Source: Amycolatopsis sp. NBC_01488
GTDB taxonomy: Bacteria; Actinomycetota; Actinomycetes; Mycobacteriales; Pseudonocardiaceae
Assembly: GCF_036227105.1 (NCBI RefSeq)
Contig: NZ_CP109434.1
Coordinates: 4,654,001 to 4,718,000, forward strand
Direction of reading: 5' to 3'
Length of the DNA: 64,000 bases
The position numbers were made by a program, and so were the translations under genes. Of this stretch, positions 16,846 through 24,686 are shown in pieces (within the stretch, counting starts at the first letter, position 1; each line of letters starts with the position of its first letter). A model generated the notes under the pieces. It made no database searches. It saw only the letters and a program-made list of their open reading frames with translations, and had not been told where the DNA came from.

Positions 16846-17534
16846 GTCTGGATTCCTCCGCCGTCGAGTACGAGGGTCTGGCCGTTGATCGCGGCGGCTT
16901 CCGGGGCCGCCAGGAAGGCGACGGCGAACGCCACCTCTTCCGGGTCGAGCAGTCTGCCGAGCGGGGACGCCGCCGCCAGCGCGGACTCGGCGTCGCCGAC
17001 AGAGCGTCCCGTCCGTTCCTGGATGCGCGCCACCGAGGTCGCCGTCATGTCGGTGCGGACGAACGCCGGGCAGACCGCGTTCGCCGTGACGCCGGTGCCC
17101 GCCAGCTCCGCCGCGACCGCGCGCATCAGCCCGGCCGCCGCGTGCTTCGACGCCGTGTACCCGGCCGTGTACCGGTAGCCGACGTGCGACGCCGTCGACG
17201 CCACCGTGACGATCCGGCCGCGGTCGCGCTCGCGCATCCCTGGCAGCACCGCCCGGGTGCACAGGAACGCGCCGGTCGCGTTGACCTCGATCTGCGACCG
17301 CCAGTCGTCGAGCGGAGTCTTCGAAAGCGGTGCGCTGGACGAGATCCCGGCGTTGTTCACCAGCACGTCCACCGGCCCGGCGGACGCGAAGTAGGCGGCG
17401 ACGGCGTCCTCGTCGGTGACGTCGCACTCGGCACGACCCGGCGCGAGCACCTCGTCTCCGGCGGCGCGGAAGCGCGAGGCGATCGCCGCGCCGATGCCGC
17501 GGGTGCCGCCGGTGACCACGACCAGGCGGCTCAT
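16842..17534 (-). CDS. SDR oxidoreductase in the aryl-CoA operon
   Basis: A 230-residue classical SDR. It has TGGTRGIGAAIA (cofactor), DVLVNNAGIS, the catalytic Ser in VTVASTASHVG, YTASKHA with Tyr/Lys, and the C-terminal INGQTLVLDGGG typical of FabG/3-hydroxyacyl-CoA dehydrogenase-like members. It overlaps both neighbours by 4 bp. In the context of ligase and hydratase it is a good candidate for a 3-hydroxyacyl-CoA dehydrogenase acting on a ring-derived CoA thioester. Confidence 0.85.
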   Translation of the reverse strand: MSRLVVVTGGTRGIGAAIASRFRAAGDEVLAPGRAECDVTDEDAVAAYFASAGPVDVLVNNAGISSSAPLSKTPLDDWRSQIEVNATGAFLCTRAVLPGMRERDRGRIVTVASTASHVGYRYTAGYTASKHAAAGLMRAVAAELAGTGVTANAVCPAFVRTDMTATSVARIQERTGRSVGDAESALAAASPLGRLLDPEEVAFAVAFLAAPEAAAINGQTLVLDGGGIQT

Positions 17535-19045
17535 GCCCGGCCCGCCAGGGCGCGCCGGTCGAGCTTTCCGTTGGCAGTGCGGGGAAGTTCCGTCATGAAC
17601 ACCACTTCGCGGGGGTACTTGTGCTTGGCCAGGTGGGCTTTCGCGTGGTCCTTGAGCTCGTCCGCGGACACCGGGGCGCGCACCACGACGTACGCGCGCG
17701 GCACGACCAAGCCGTCGACCTCCTGGCCGACCACCGCGCAGTCGATCACGGACGGGTGCCCGAGCAGGCAGTCCTCGATCTCGCCGGGCGCGACGAACAC
17801 CCCGCCGACCTTCAGCAGCGCGTCGGCACGCCCGTGATGGCGGAAGAAGCCGTCCGAGTCGCGGCTGAAGAGGTCACTCGACGTCAGCGTGTCGCCGTCG
17901 AACGTCTTCGCGGACTTTTCGGCATCCCCGAAGTACTCCAGCGCGATCGTCGGCCCGGTGACCCGCAGCGGCCCGATTTCCCCGTCGGGCAACGGGTTTC
18001 CCAGCTCGTCGACGACCTGAGCGTGGTAGCCGGGCACCTCGGTGCCGAGCGTGCCGATCCGCGCCGCACCCGGCCGGTTCGACAGGTAGATGTGGTAGGC
18101 CTCGGACGAGCCGATCCCGTCCACCACCGGCACGCCGAACATCGCGTCCCACTTGCGGTGCAGCTCCGAGGGCAGCGCTTCGCCCGCGGACGTCGTCATC
18201 CGCAGGCAGCTCAGGTCCTGCTCGGCGGCGGCCGGGTGCGCGACCATCGCGCTCATCATCGTCGGCACGTTGACCAGGACGGTCGGGCGGTGGCGTGCGA
18301 TCAACTCGAACATCAGGTCCGCCGTGCTGCGCTCGGGGAACGCGATCCCGGCCGCGCCGACGCCGAACGGGAACAGGGCCACCAGGTCGCGCGCGTAGCC
18401 GAAGAACAGCTTGGGCACGGCGAGCACGCGGTCGTCCTCCCGCAGCCCGAGCACCTGGACGGCGTACCGCTCGAAGCTCTCTTTCGGACTGCGCAAGGGG
18501 TGCACGCACGCCTTGGGCGCGCCGGTGCTGCCGGTGGTGAACTTCCAGATCCCGGTGTCGTCCACTGTGGTCGGTGCGGCGTCGAGGGTGTCCGGTGCGG
18601 CGTCGACGAGTGTCCGGAATGGACGCTCGCCGGGCCGTAGCTCGCTTTCCGGCACGCCGGTGACCAGCAGCCTGGTAGCGTCCGCCGTGCGCAACGCGGG
18701 CAGCGTGACGGCGTCGGCGACGACCGCGACGGCTTCGGTGTAGCCGAGGTAGTACGCGTAGTCCTTGGGCTGCAGGAACGGGTAGACCTCGGCGGTGACC
18801 GCGCCGATCTTCTGCGCGCCGTACCAGGTCGCGACGAACTCGTCGCCGTCGCTCAGCGCCAGCAGCACGCGCTGTCCTCTTCGGACTCCGGCATCGAGCA
18901 GCACGTTTCCGACGCGGTTGGCCAGCCGCGCCAGCTCGTCGTAGGTGACCGTGCGGTCCCCGGCGAACAGGGCGATCCGGTCGCCGCGGCCCGAAGCCAC
19001 GTGCCGGTCGAGGAAGTGCGTGGCGAGGTTGAACGGCTCACTCAC
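17531..19045 (-). CDS. Aryl-CoA ligase, benzoate/2-aminobenzoate type
   Basis: A 504-residue ANL enzyme that reads like the benzoate-CoA ligase group. It has FNLATHFLDRHVASGRGDRIA at the N-terminus, KFTTGSTGAPKACVHPLRSP (P-loop), VPKLFFGYARDLVALFPFGVG, SAGEALPSELHRKW, DGIGSSEAYHIYLSN, and PRTANGKLDRRAL with the catalytic Lys. Reaction: aromatic acid + ATP + CoA -> aryl-CoA. Because kynA and kynU lie on the divergent arm, anthranilate (2-aminobenzoate) is the most sensible substrate; this is inference from context. The GTG start at 19045 overlaps the creatininase-family gene by 8 bp, and its end overlaps the SDR by 4 bp. Confidence 0.82.
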   Translation of the reverse strand: MSEPFNLATHFLDRHVASGRGDRIALFAGDRTVTYDELARLANRVGNVLLDAGVRRGQRVLLALSDGDEFVATWYGAQKIGAVTAEVYPFLQPKDYAYYLGYTEAVAVVADAVTLPALRTADATRLLVTGVPESELRPGERPFRTLVDAAPDTLDAAPTTVDDTGIWKFTTGSTGAPKACVHPLRSPKESFERYAVQVLGLREDDRVLAVPKLFFGYARDLVALFPFGVGAAGIAFPERSTADLMFELIARHRPTVLVNVPTMMSAMVAHPAAAEQDLSCLRMTTSAGEALPSELHRKWDAMFGVPVVDGIGSSEAYHIYLSNRPGAARIGTLGTEVPGYHAQVVDELGNPLPDGEIGPLRVTGPTIALEYFGDAEKSAKTFDGDTLTSSDLFSRDSDGFFRHHGRADALLKVGGVFVAPGEIEDCLLGHPSVIDCAVVGQEVDGLVVPRAYVVVRAPVSADELKDHAKAHLAKHKYPREVVFMTELPRTANGKLDRRALAGRA

Positions 19046-19790
19046 GGGCCAGCTCCCGGATCGCTTCCACCAGCAGGTCGGTCAACGTCGAGAACGTCTC
19101 GGCGCCTTCTTCCGCGGTCGCCTCGGCGGGCGCGCCGCAGTACGCGTCGGTCATCCCCAGCTCGAGAAAGCCATCTTCGGAAGGCGCCGAAGCCAAGCTG
19201 ACCGGCACGTGCGGCAACGTCCGCATCAGCGGCTGGTCGACCAGCTCCGGCCGGTCGGCGAGCACGAGCGACGTCTCGTACCGCCCCGCGTGGCATTCGC
19301 CGGACCGGAACTCGTCCGTCAACCGCTGCGCGTGCCGCCGCCGGACCAGGTCGAGCAGCGCGACCCGGCCGTCGTAGGCGAAGTTCAACGTCTCCACCGC
19401 GCGCCGCAGCGTGACCAGGTGCGCGGGCTCGAAGTGGTTGTTGACCAGCAGGATCCGGCCGAGTCGTTGAGCGATCAGCGCCGAGCCGATGTCGACGAGC
19501 AGGGAGTGCAGCGTCTCCTCGCCGATGTGCACGCCGCCGGCGAACCCGGCCGCGAAGCGCGTCACGCCGTAGGGCACCTCGGGCAGCACCAGGACGTGGA
19601 CGTCCTCATCGGCGGCCAGCCGGTCGGCCGCGCGCTCGCACATCCCGCGTGAGATCAGCGGGTCGGTGCCCAGCGGCGCGTGCGGGCCGTGCGGCTCGAT
19701 CGCGCCCAGCGGGAGCAGCAGCACGGGGACGCGTGAGCCGTCCGCCAGGGCCGCGACCTGCCGCGAGCTGAGGTCCGCGAAGTACGTCAC
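19038..19790 (-). CDS. Creatininase-family hydrolase, candidate formamidase
   Basis: A 250-residue creatininase/amidohydrolase-fold protein. Metal ligands are visible in LPLGAIEPHGPHAPLGTD (Glu, His, Asp), in LLVNNHFEPAH, and in the GECHAGRYETSLVL segment with the conserved His and Glu. The family includes creatinine amidohydrolase, MftE, and archaeal ArfB, which removes a formyl group from a formamidopyrimidine. It is the first gene of the leftward operon, divergent from paaX-kynA-kynU. No KynB-type formamidase is seen in the window, so hydrolysis of N-formylkynurenine is a reasonable hypothesis. The GTG at 19790 was chosen; the frame is open upstream but leaves the promoter region. Confidence 0.75.
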   Translation of the reverse strand: MTYFADLSSRQVAALADGSRVPVLLLPLGAIEPHGPHAPLGTDPLISRGMCERAADRLAADEDVHVLVLPEVPYGVTRFAAGFAGGVHIGEETLHSLLVDIGSALIAQRLGRILLVNNHFEPAHLVTLRRAVETLNFAYDGRVALLDLVRRRHAQRLTDEFRSGECHAGRYETSLVLADRPELVDQPLMRTLPHVPVSLASAPSEDGFLELGMTDAYCGAPAEATAEEGAETFSTLTDLLVEAIRELARE

Positions 19791-19838
19791 GCAAATCAAG
19801 CTACACCGCAGCGGCCTGGGGTGTATAGAGTTGCGGGC
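19791..19838. promoter_or_regulatory. 48-bp divergent promoter between the two kynurenine-pathway operons
   Basis: The whole divergent control region is only 48 bp. TATAGA at 19824-19829 is a good -10 for the rightward operon and lies only 9 bp before the ATG at 19839. Transcripts would therefore be leaderless or nearly so. CTACACC (19801-19807) and GGTGTATAG (19820-19828) form an imperfect inverted repeat around the centre and could be a PaaX operator shared by both arms. Confidence 0.5.
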
Positions 19839-20654
19839 ATGCCCGCCGACGCGTTCGAAGCCAGCCCTCAGGAGCTGGTCGTGACGTTGCTGGGCAGCTA
19901 CGTGCACCCGCGCGAGACCCGGCGGGTGTGGTCGGGCGGCCTGGTCGCGGCGCTCGCCGAGCTGGGCTTTTCCGACGGCGCGGCCCGGATCGCGCTCACC
20001 CGCGTCGTGCGCCGCGGCCTCCTCCAGCGTCACCGCGAGGGCCGCACCGTGCACTACTCGCTGACGCGCCGCACCATCGCGCTGCTCGCCGACGGCGATC
20101 ACCGGATCTTCTCCCTCGGCCGCCGCGAACGCGCCGCCGGCGAGTGGACCGTGCTCTGGCAGAGCATCCCGGAGAGCCGCCGCCAGGCGCGGGAACGCCT
20201 GGTCAGGCGGTTGAGGTTCCTCGGGTTCGGGCCGTACCAGGACGGCACCTGGATCGCCCCGCACGACCGCGAGGCCGAGGTCGTCGCCCTGCTCGCCGAG
20301 CTGGACGTCACCGAGCACGCCGGCTTGCTGCTGGGCCGGCCGTCGGCCGCGCTCGACGTCCGCCGCTTCGCCGGCCGGGCCTGGGACCTCGACGACCTGG
20401 CCGCGCGCTACACCGCGTTCGCCGGCCAGTTCGGCGGGTACGCGGGGAAGGACCTGCCGGACGCCGAAGCCTTCGACGTCCGGACCCGCCTGGTGCACAC
20501 CTTCCGCGCGTTCCCGTCGCTGGACCCCGAACTGCCCGCCGACCTGGTGCGCGCACCGGAGCACCGGGCGGCCGCGGTCGAGCTGTTCCACGATATGTAC
20601 GCCGCGCTCGCGAAACCCGCTCAGCGCCATTTCGACGAGGTGACCCGAGGATGA
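19839..20654 (+). CDS. PaaX-family transcriptional regulator
   Basis: A 271-residue protein with the three-part PaaX layout. The N-terminal winged helix (SPQELVVTLLGSYVHPRETRRVWSG..., AARIALTRVVRRGLLQR) is followed by the central domain (RERAAGEWTVLWQSIPESRRQARERL, LRFLGFGPYQDGTWIAP) and the C-terminal PaaX domain (FRAFPSLDPELP). PaaX represses phenylacetate genes and is released by phenylacetyl-CoA. Here it leads the kynA-kynU operon, so an aryl-CoA such as anthraniloyl-CoA is the likely inducer (inference). The ATG at 19839 was preferred to an in-frame GTG at 19821, which lies inside the -10. Its TGA overlaps the kynA ATG. Confidence 0.82.
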   Translation: MPADAFEASPQELVVTLLGSYVHPRETRRVWSGGLVAALAELGFSDGAARIALTRVVRRGLLQRHREGRTVHYSLTRRTIALLADGDHRIFSLGRRERAAGEWTVLWQSIPESRRQARERLVRRLRFLGFGPYQDGTWIAPHDREAEVVALLAELDVTEHAGLLLGRPSAALDVRRFAGRAWDLDDLAARYTAFAGQFGGYAGKDLPDAEAFDVRTRLVHTFRAFPSLDPELPADLVRAPEHRAAAVELFHDMYAALAKPAQRHFDEVTRG

Positions 20655-21445
20655 CCGAACCCAGCCAAGCCACGCAGGAAGCCCTGAGCTACACCTCGTA
20701 CCTCGCGCTGGACGAGGTGCTGAACGCCCAGCGGACGCGGTCGGACGAGCACGACGAGCTGCTGTTCATCGTGATCCACCAGGTGTACGAGCTGTGGTTC
20801 AAGCAGATCCTGCACGAAGCCGAGTTCCTCCAGGAGAACCTCGCCGCGGGCAACACCGCGCACTCGATCCGGATCCTGCGCCGGATCCTGACGATCCTCA
20901 AGGTCGCCGTCGCGCAGATCGACGTCCTGGAAACCATGACCCCCAGCCAGTTCACGAGCTTCCGCACCCGTTTGGACGCTTCGAGCGGCTTCCAGTCGGC
21001 CCAGTTCCGCGAGCTGGAGGCGGTGCTGGGGCGGCGTGACGAGCGCGTCTTCGCGCACTACCCCGAAGGCGGCGAGCAGCGGAAACGCATTGCCGAAGCG
21101 ATGGCGCGACCATCCTTGTTCGACTCTTTTCTCGCGTACCTCAAGGCTTCTGGCTATTCCGTGGAGTGTGACCGAGACGTCACTCGACCGGTGGAGCCGT
21201 CCCCGGCCTTGCAGGCGATATTGCTGGACGTGTACAGCGACGACGGCGGACCGTCGGTCGTCGCGGAATGTCTGGTGGATCTCGACGAAGGGATGCAGGA
21301 GTGGCGCTACCGGCACGTGAAGATGGTCGAACGCACCATCGGCGACAAGACCGGGACGGGGGGATCGTCCGGCGCGACCTACCTGCGTACCACGCTCTTC
21401 CAGCCGATGTTCCCGGATCTCTGGGCCGTACGGAGCCAACTGTGA
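20651..21445 (+). CDS. kynA: Tryptophan 2,3-dioxygenase
   Basis: A 264-residue haem dioxygenase. It converts L-tryptophan + O2 to N-formylkynurenine, the first step of the kynurenine pathway, in the cytoplasm. Family signatures are clear: YTSYLALDEVLNAQ, FIVIHQVYELWFKQILHE (active-site His), TPSQFTSFRTRLDASSGFQS, and WRYRHVKMVERTIGDKTGTGGSSG (haem-ligand His and substrate loop; motif given in parts in the database style). Length matches bacterial TDO. The ATG at 20651 overlaps the paaX stop, and its stop overlaps the kynU GTG, so the three genes are one coupled unit. Confidence 0.95.
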   Translation: MTEPSQATQEALSYTSYLALDEVLNAQRTRSDEHDELLFIVIHQVYELWFKQILHEAEFLQENLAAGNTAHSIRILRRILTILKVAVAQIDVLETMTPSQFTSFRTRLDASSGFQSAQFRELEAVLGRRDERVFAHYPEGGEQRKRIAEAMARPSLFDSFLAYLKASGYSVECDRDVTRPVEPSPALQAILLDVYSDDGGPSVVAECLVDLDEGMQEWRYRHVKMVERTIGDKTGTGGSSGATYLRTTLFQPMFPDLWAVRSQL

Positions 21446-22635
21446 CCACTTTGGACGACCTGCGAGCCGACCACAACGCGCTCGCCCCGCACTACTCCCG
21501 CTTCGGGGTCGCCGAACGCCTGCTGCTGTCCGGGCACTCCCACCAGGCGTGGCCCGACGTCGCGGAGGAAGGCTTGCGGGAGTCCTTCGCGGACGCCGCC
21601 CGCGACGTCGACGAGAAGTGGGAGCGTGCCTTCGCGAAGGCCGACGAGGTGCGCGCGGGGTTCCGCCTGCTGCTCGGCGACCCGCACGGCGAGTACGCGC
21701 TCGGCGCGTCCACGCACGACCTCGTGCTGCGCTTCCTCTCGGCGATGGAGCTGCCGCGAAGACCGCGCCTGGTCACCACCGACGGCGAGTTCCACACGCT
21801 GCGCCGCCAGCTCACCCGCCTCGAGGAGGAGGGCGTCGAGGTCGTGCGGGTGCCGCTGGACCCGGTGACGACGCTCGCCGAGCGCGTCGCCGCCGAGGTC
21901 GACGACCACACCGCCGCGGTGCTCGTGTCGGCCGTGCTGTTCGAGACGTCCCGGCTGGTGCCGGGGCTCGCGCACCTGGCCGACTCCTGCCGCGCCCGGT
22001 CGATCGAGCTGGTCGTCGACGCCTACCACGCGCTCGGCGTCGTGCCGGTCGCGCTGCACGACCTCGGGCTCACCAACGCCTGGGTGCTCGGCGGCGGGTA
22101 CAAGTACCTGCAGCTCGGCGAGGGCAACTGCTTCCTGCGGCTGCCCGCGCACGCCCAGGAGCTGCGCCCGGTGATCACCGGCTGGTACGCCGAATTCGGC
22201 GCGCTCGCCGACGAGCGCCACCCGGGCGCGGTGCCGTACGCCACCGGCGGCGACCGCTTCGCCGGCGCCACCTACGACCCGGCCAGCCACTACCGCGGCG
22301 TCCGGGTCCAGCGGTTCTTCGCCGAACAGGGCCTCACGCCGGAATTCCTGCGCGAGGTTTCGCAGCACCAGGTGGGGCTGCTCGCGTCGGTGTTCGACTC
22401 GCTCGACCTGCCGGAAGACGTCGTCACGCGGGATCGTTCGGTGGAGCTGGACCGGATCGGCGGATTCCTCTCGCTGCGCTGCGCCGACGCCGCCGGGCTG
22501 CAGGCGGCGCTGGCCGCCCAGGGCGTCCGGACCGACAGCCGGGGGCACCACCTGCGCTTCGGGCCCGCGCCGTACCTCTCCGACACCCAGCTCGAGACGG
22601 CGATGGCCGTCCTCGGCAAGGTGGTCCGCGGCTGA
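21442..22635 (+). CDS. kynU: Kynureninase
   Basis: A 397-residue PLP-dependent fold-type I enzyme. It cleaves kynurenine to anthranilate and alanine. Expected motifs are present: SGHSHQAWPDV, the FHTLRRQL region, LVVDAYHALGVVPV (PLP-binding Asp) and LGGGYKYLQLGEGNCFLRLP with the Schiff-base Lys. The first codons (GTG ACC ACT TTG GAC) carry one of the recurring GTCCA-N3-TGGAC-like sites, at 21444-21456. GTG 21442 overlaps the kynA stop by 4 bp. It is the last gene of the rightward operon. Confidence 0.9.
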   Translation: MTTLDDLRADHNALAPHYSRFGVAERLLLSGHSHQAWPDVAEEGLRESFADAARDVDEKWERAFAKADEVRAGFRLLLGDPHGEYALGASTHDLVLRFLSAMELPRRPRLVTTDGEFHTLRRQLTRLEEEGVEVVRVPLDPVTTLAERVAAEVDDHTAAVLVSAVLFETSRLVPGLAHLADSCRARSIELVVDAYHALGVVPVALHDLGLTNAWVLGGGYKYLQLGEGNCFLRLPAHAQELRPVITGWYAEFGALADERHPGAVPYATGGDRFAGATYDPASHYRGVRVQRFFAEQGLTPEFLREVSQHQVGLLASVFDSLDLPEDVVTRDRSVELDRIGGFLSLRCADAAGLQAALAAQGVRTDSRGHHLRFGPAPYLSDTQLETAMAVLGKVVRG

Positions 22636-22671
22636 TCTCCGCGTTACCCGTCCGTATCCCGGGACCTCCAC

Positions 22672-22700
22672 TGGTCCGGTGTCCGGAGGGGATCTAGGTT
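22672..22700 (+). promoter_or_regulatory. Candidate promoter of the amino-acid dehydrogenase
   Basis: TGGTCC (22672-22677) and TAGGTT (22695-22700) are separated by 17 bp in the 171-bp gap after kynU. This would give a ~100-nt leader before the GTG at 22807. The -35 match is weak, so the call rests mainly on spacing and the TAnnnT -10. Confidence 0.3.
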
Positions 22701-22806
22701 GGTGCCGGGAACCCACGTCGCGGACGACCTCCGCACGCGGCTCCCGCCACCCCGTGAAGCGCGTCCCGGCCACGAACCGGGCGCGGGAGACAAAGGAGTC
22801 ACCACC

Positions 22807-23880
22807 GTGACCGAAGGAGTGTTCGCCCGGGGCACCGGGCACGAACAGGTCGTGTACTGCCACGACGAAGCCAGTGGCCTGAAGGCCATCATCGGCATCT
22901 ACTCCACCGCGCTCGGACCCGCTTTGGGCGGGACGCGCTTCCACCCCTACGCCACCGAAGCGGACGCGCTCGACGACGTGCTCGCGCTGTCCAAGGGCAT
23001 GGCGTACAAGAACGCGCTGGCCGGGCTCGACCTCGGCGGCGGCAAGGCCGTGATCATCGGCGACCCGAAGACGCTCAAGTCCGAAGCGCTCCTGCGCGCG
23101 TACGGGCGCTTCGTGCAGTCCCTCGGCGGCCGCTACATCACGGCGTGCGACGTGGGCACGTACGTGCAGGACATGGACGTCGTGGCCCGGGAATCCCGGT
23201 ACGTCACCGGCCGCTCGCCGGAAGACGGCGGGGCCGGCGACTCGTCCGTGCTCACGGCGTTCGGCGTCTTCCAGGGCATGCGGGCCTCGGCCGAGCACCT
23301 CTGGGGCAGCCCGGACCTGGCGGGCAGGCGCGTCGGCGTGGCCGGCGTCGGCAAGGTCGGGCACATCCTCGTCGGGCACCTCGTGGACGCCGGCGCGCAG
23401 GTGACGATCACCGACGTCTACGCGCCCGCGATCTCACGCACGCTCGAGAGCTACCCGAACGTCCAGGTCGTGTCCGATGTGGACACCCTGCTGCGCACCG
23501 AGCTGGACGTCTTCGCGCCGTGCGCGCTGGGTGGCGTGCTGAACGACGAGACGGTGCCGGTGCTCGGCGCGCGCGTCGTCTGCGGCGCGGCCAACAACCA
23601 GCTCGCGCACGCCGGCATCGACAAGCAGCTCGCCGACCGCGGGGTGCTGTACGCGCCGGACTACCTGGTCAACGCGGGCGGCGTGATCCAGGTCGACGAC
23701 GAGCGCCACGGCTTCGACTTCGCGCGCGCCAAGCGCAAGACGACGGCCATCTTCGACACGACGAAGGCGGTGTTCGCCCTGGCGGACGCCGACGGCGTGC
23801 CCCCGGCGACGGCGGCCGACCGCCTGGCCGAGCGCCGGATGGCGGAGGTCGGGCGGCTGCGGTCCATCATGACGGGGTGA
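22807..23880 (+). CDS. Glu/Leu/Phe/Val dehydrogenase family protein (valine/leucine type)
   Basis: A 357-residue NAD-dependent amino-acid dehydrogenase. It contains GPALGGTRFHPY, LSKGMAYKNALAGLDLGGGKAVI (substrate and catalytic Lys residues), YITACDVGT, VGVAGVGKVG (Rossmann loop), and CGAANNQLA with DYLVNAGGVI. The size and sequence fit actinomycete valine/leucine dehydrogenases, which deaminate branched-chain amino acids and supply acyl-CoA precursors. A strong AAAGGAG (22792-22798) sits 8 bp before GTG 22807 and decides the start over an upstream ATG-like site. The next gene overlaps by 4 bp. Confidence 0.85.
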   Translation: MTEGVFARGTGHEQVVYCHDEASGLKAIIGIYSTALGPALGGTRFHPYATEADALDDVLALSKGMAYKNALAGLDLGGGKAVIIGDPKTLKSEALLRAYGRFVQSLGGRYITACDVGTYVQDMDVVARESRYVTGRSPEDGGAGDSSVLTAFGVFQGMRASAEHLWGSPDLAGRRVGVAGVGKVGHILVGHLVDAGAQVTITDVYAPAISRTLESYPNVQVVSDVDTLLRTELDVFAPCALGGVLNDETVPVLGARVVCGAANNQLAHAGIDKQLADRGVLYAPDYLVNAGGVIQVDDERHGFDFARAKRKTTAIFDTTKAVFALADADGVPPATAADRLAERRMAEVGRLRSIMTG

Positions 23881-24686
23881 GCCTTCCTCCCGAAGAGATC
23901 TTTCTCGCGGCGGGCGTGCGGGGTTTCCTGCACGCCCGCCGTCTCGGTTCCGCAGGCGAGCTGGGCGTCGACGCCGACGCGCCCGTCGTGCTGGCGTCGG
24001 TGGTGAAGGTGCCGCTGGCTTTCGAGTTCGCCAGGCAGGTGGCGGCGGGCCAGCTCGACCCGGCGGACCGCGTCCGCGCCACGGCGGCCGACCGGCTCGG
24101 CGGCAGCGGTTCGTCGGGTTTCGCCGACGACGTTTCCTACAGCCTGCGGGATGCGGCGCTGCTCGCCCTGTCGGTGTCGGACAACACGGCCGCGGACCTG
24201 CTGTTCGACCGGGTCGGGGTGGAGAACGTGCGGTCTCTGCTGCTCGAGCTGGGGCTGACGCGCACCACCGTCATCGGCGCCCCGCGCGACCTGCTGCGCA
24301 CGATCATCGACGACACCGCGGCCGGGCTTCCGTTGCGTGCCTTGGATCCCTTGCGGACTTCCGCGACCACCCCGCGCGAGATGACCTCTTTGCTGTCGGC
24401 GGTGGCGAACGACCCCGGGCCCGGCGCTCAGGTCCTGGAGTGGATGTCGGCGCAGGTGAGCTGGCACCGGCTGACCGCGGGGTTCCCACCGGAGGTCGCG
24501 GTGGCGGCCAAGACGGGCACGATGCCGGGGATCCGCAACGAGATCGGGATCGTGACGTACCCGGACGGGGACGCGTACGCGGTGGCGGTGTTCACGGTGG
24601 GTGGAGCGGAGACGCTGCGCCGTCCGGACATCGACCGCGCGATCGGCGCCGCGGCCCGGGCGGCGGTGGATCAGCTCCGGTCGTAG
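23877..24686 (+). CDS. Class A beta-lactamase-fold serine hydrolase without a signal peptide
   Basis: A 269-residue protein with the class A penicillin-recognising signature. SVVK at about 41-44 is the catalytic Ser and Lys, SDN lies in LSVSDNTAADLLFDR, and KTG lies in AVAAKTGTMPG. I cannot find the Omega-loop Glu166 equivalent with certainty. The N-terminus (SLPPEEIFLAAGVRGFLHARR) has no signal peptide or Tat motif, unusual for a beta-lactamase. A cytoplasmic esterase/amidase role or an unusual export route is more likely than drug resistance. GTG 23877 overlaps the dehydrogenase stop, so it is co-transcribed with it. Its 3' end overlaps the LysR gene by 16 bp. Confidence 0.75.
   Translation: MSLPPEEIFLAAGVRGFLHARRLGSAGELGVDADAPVVLASVVKVPLAFEFARQVAAGQLDPADRVRATAADRLGGSGSSGFADDVSYSLRDAALLALSVSDNTAADLLFDRVGVENVRSLLLELGLTRTTVIGAPRDLLRTIIDDTAAGLPLRALDPLRTSATTPREMTSLLSAVANDPGPGAQVLEWMSAQVSWHRLTAGFPPEVAVAAKTGTMPGIRNEIGIVTYPDGDAYAVAVFTVGGAETLRRPDIDRAIGAAARAAVDQLRS

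Noticed and set aside
22662..22677. GGACC-N6-GGTCC hairpin after kynU as terminator
   Set aside because: Only 5 bp of stem; too weak to call.
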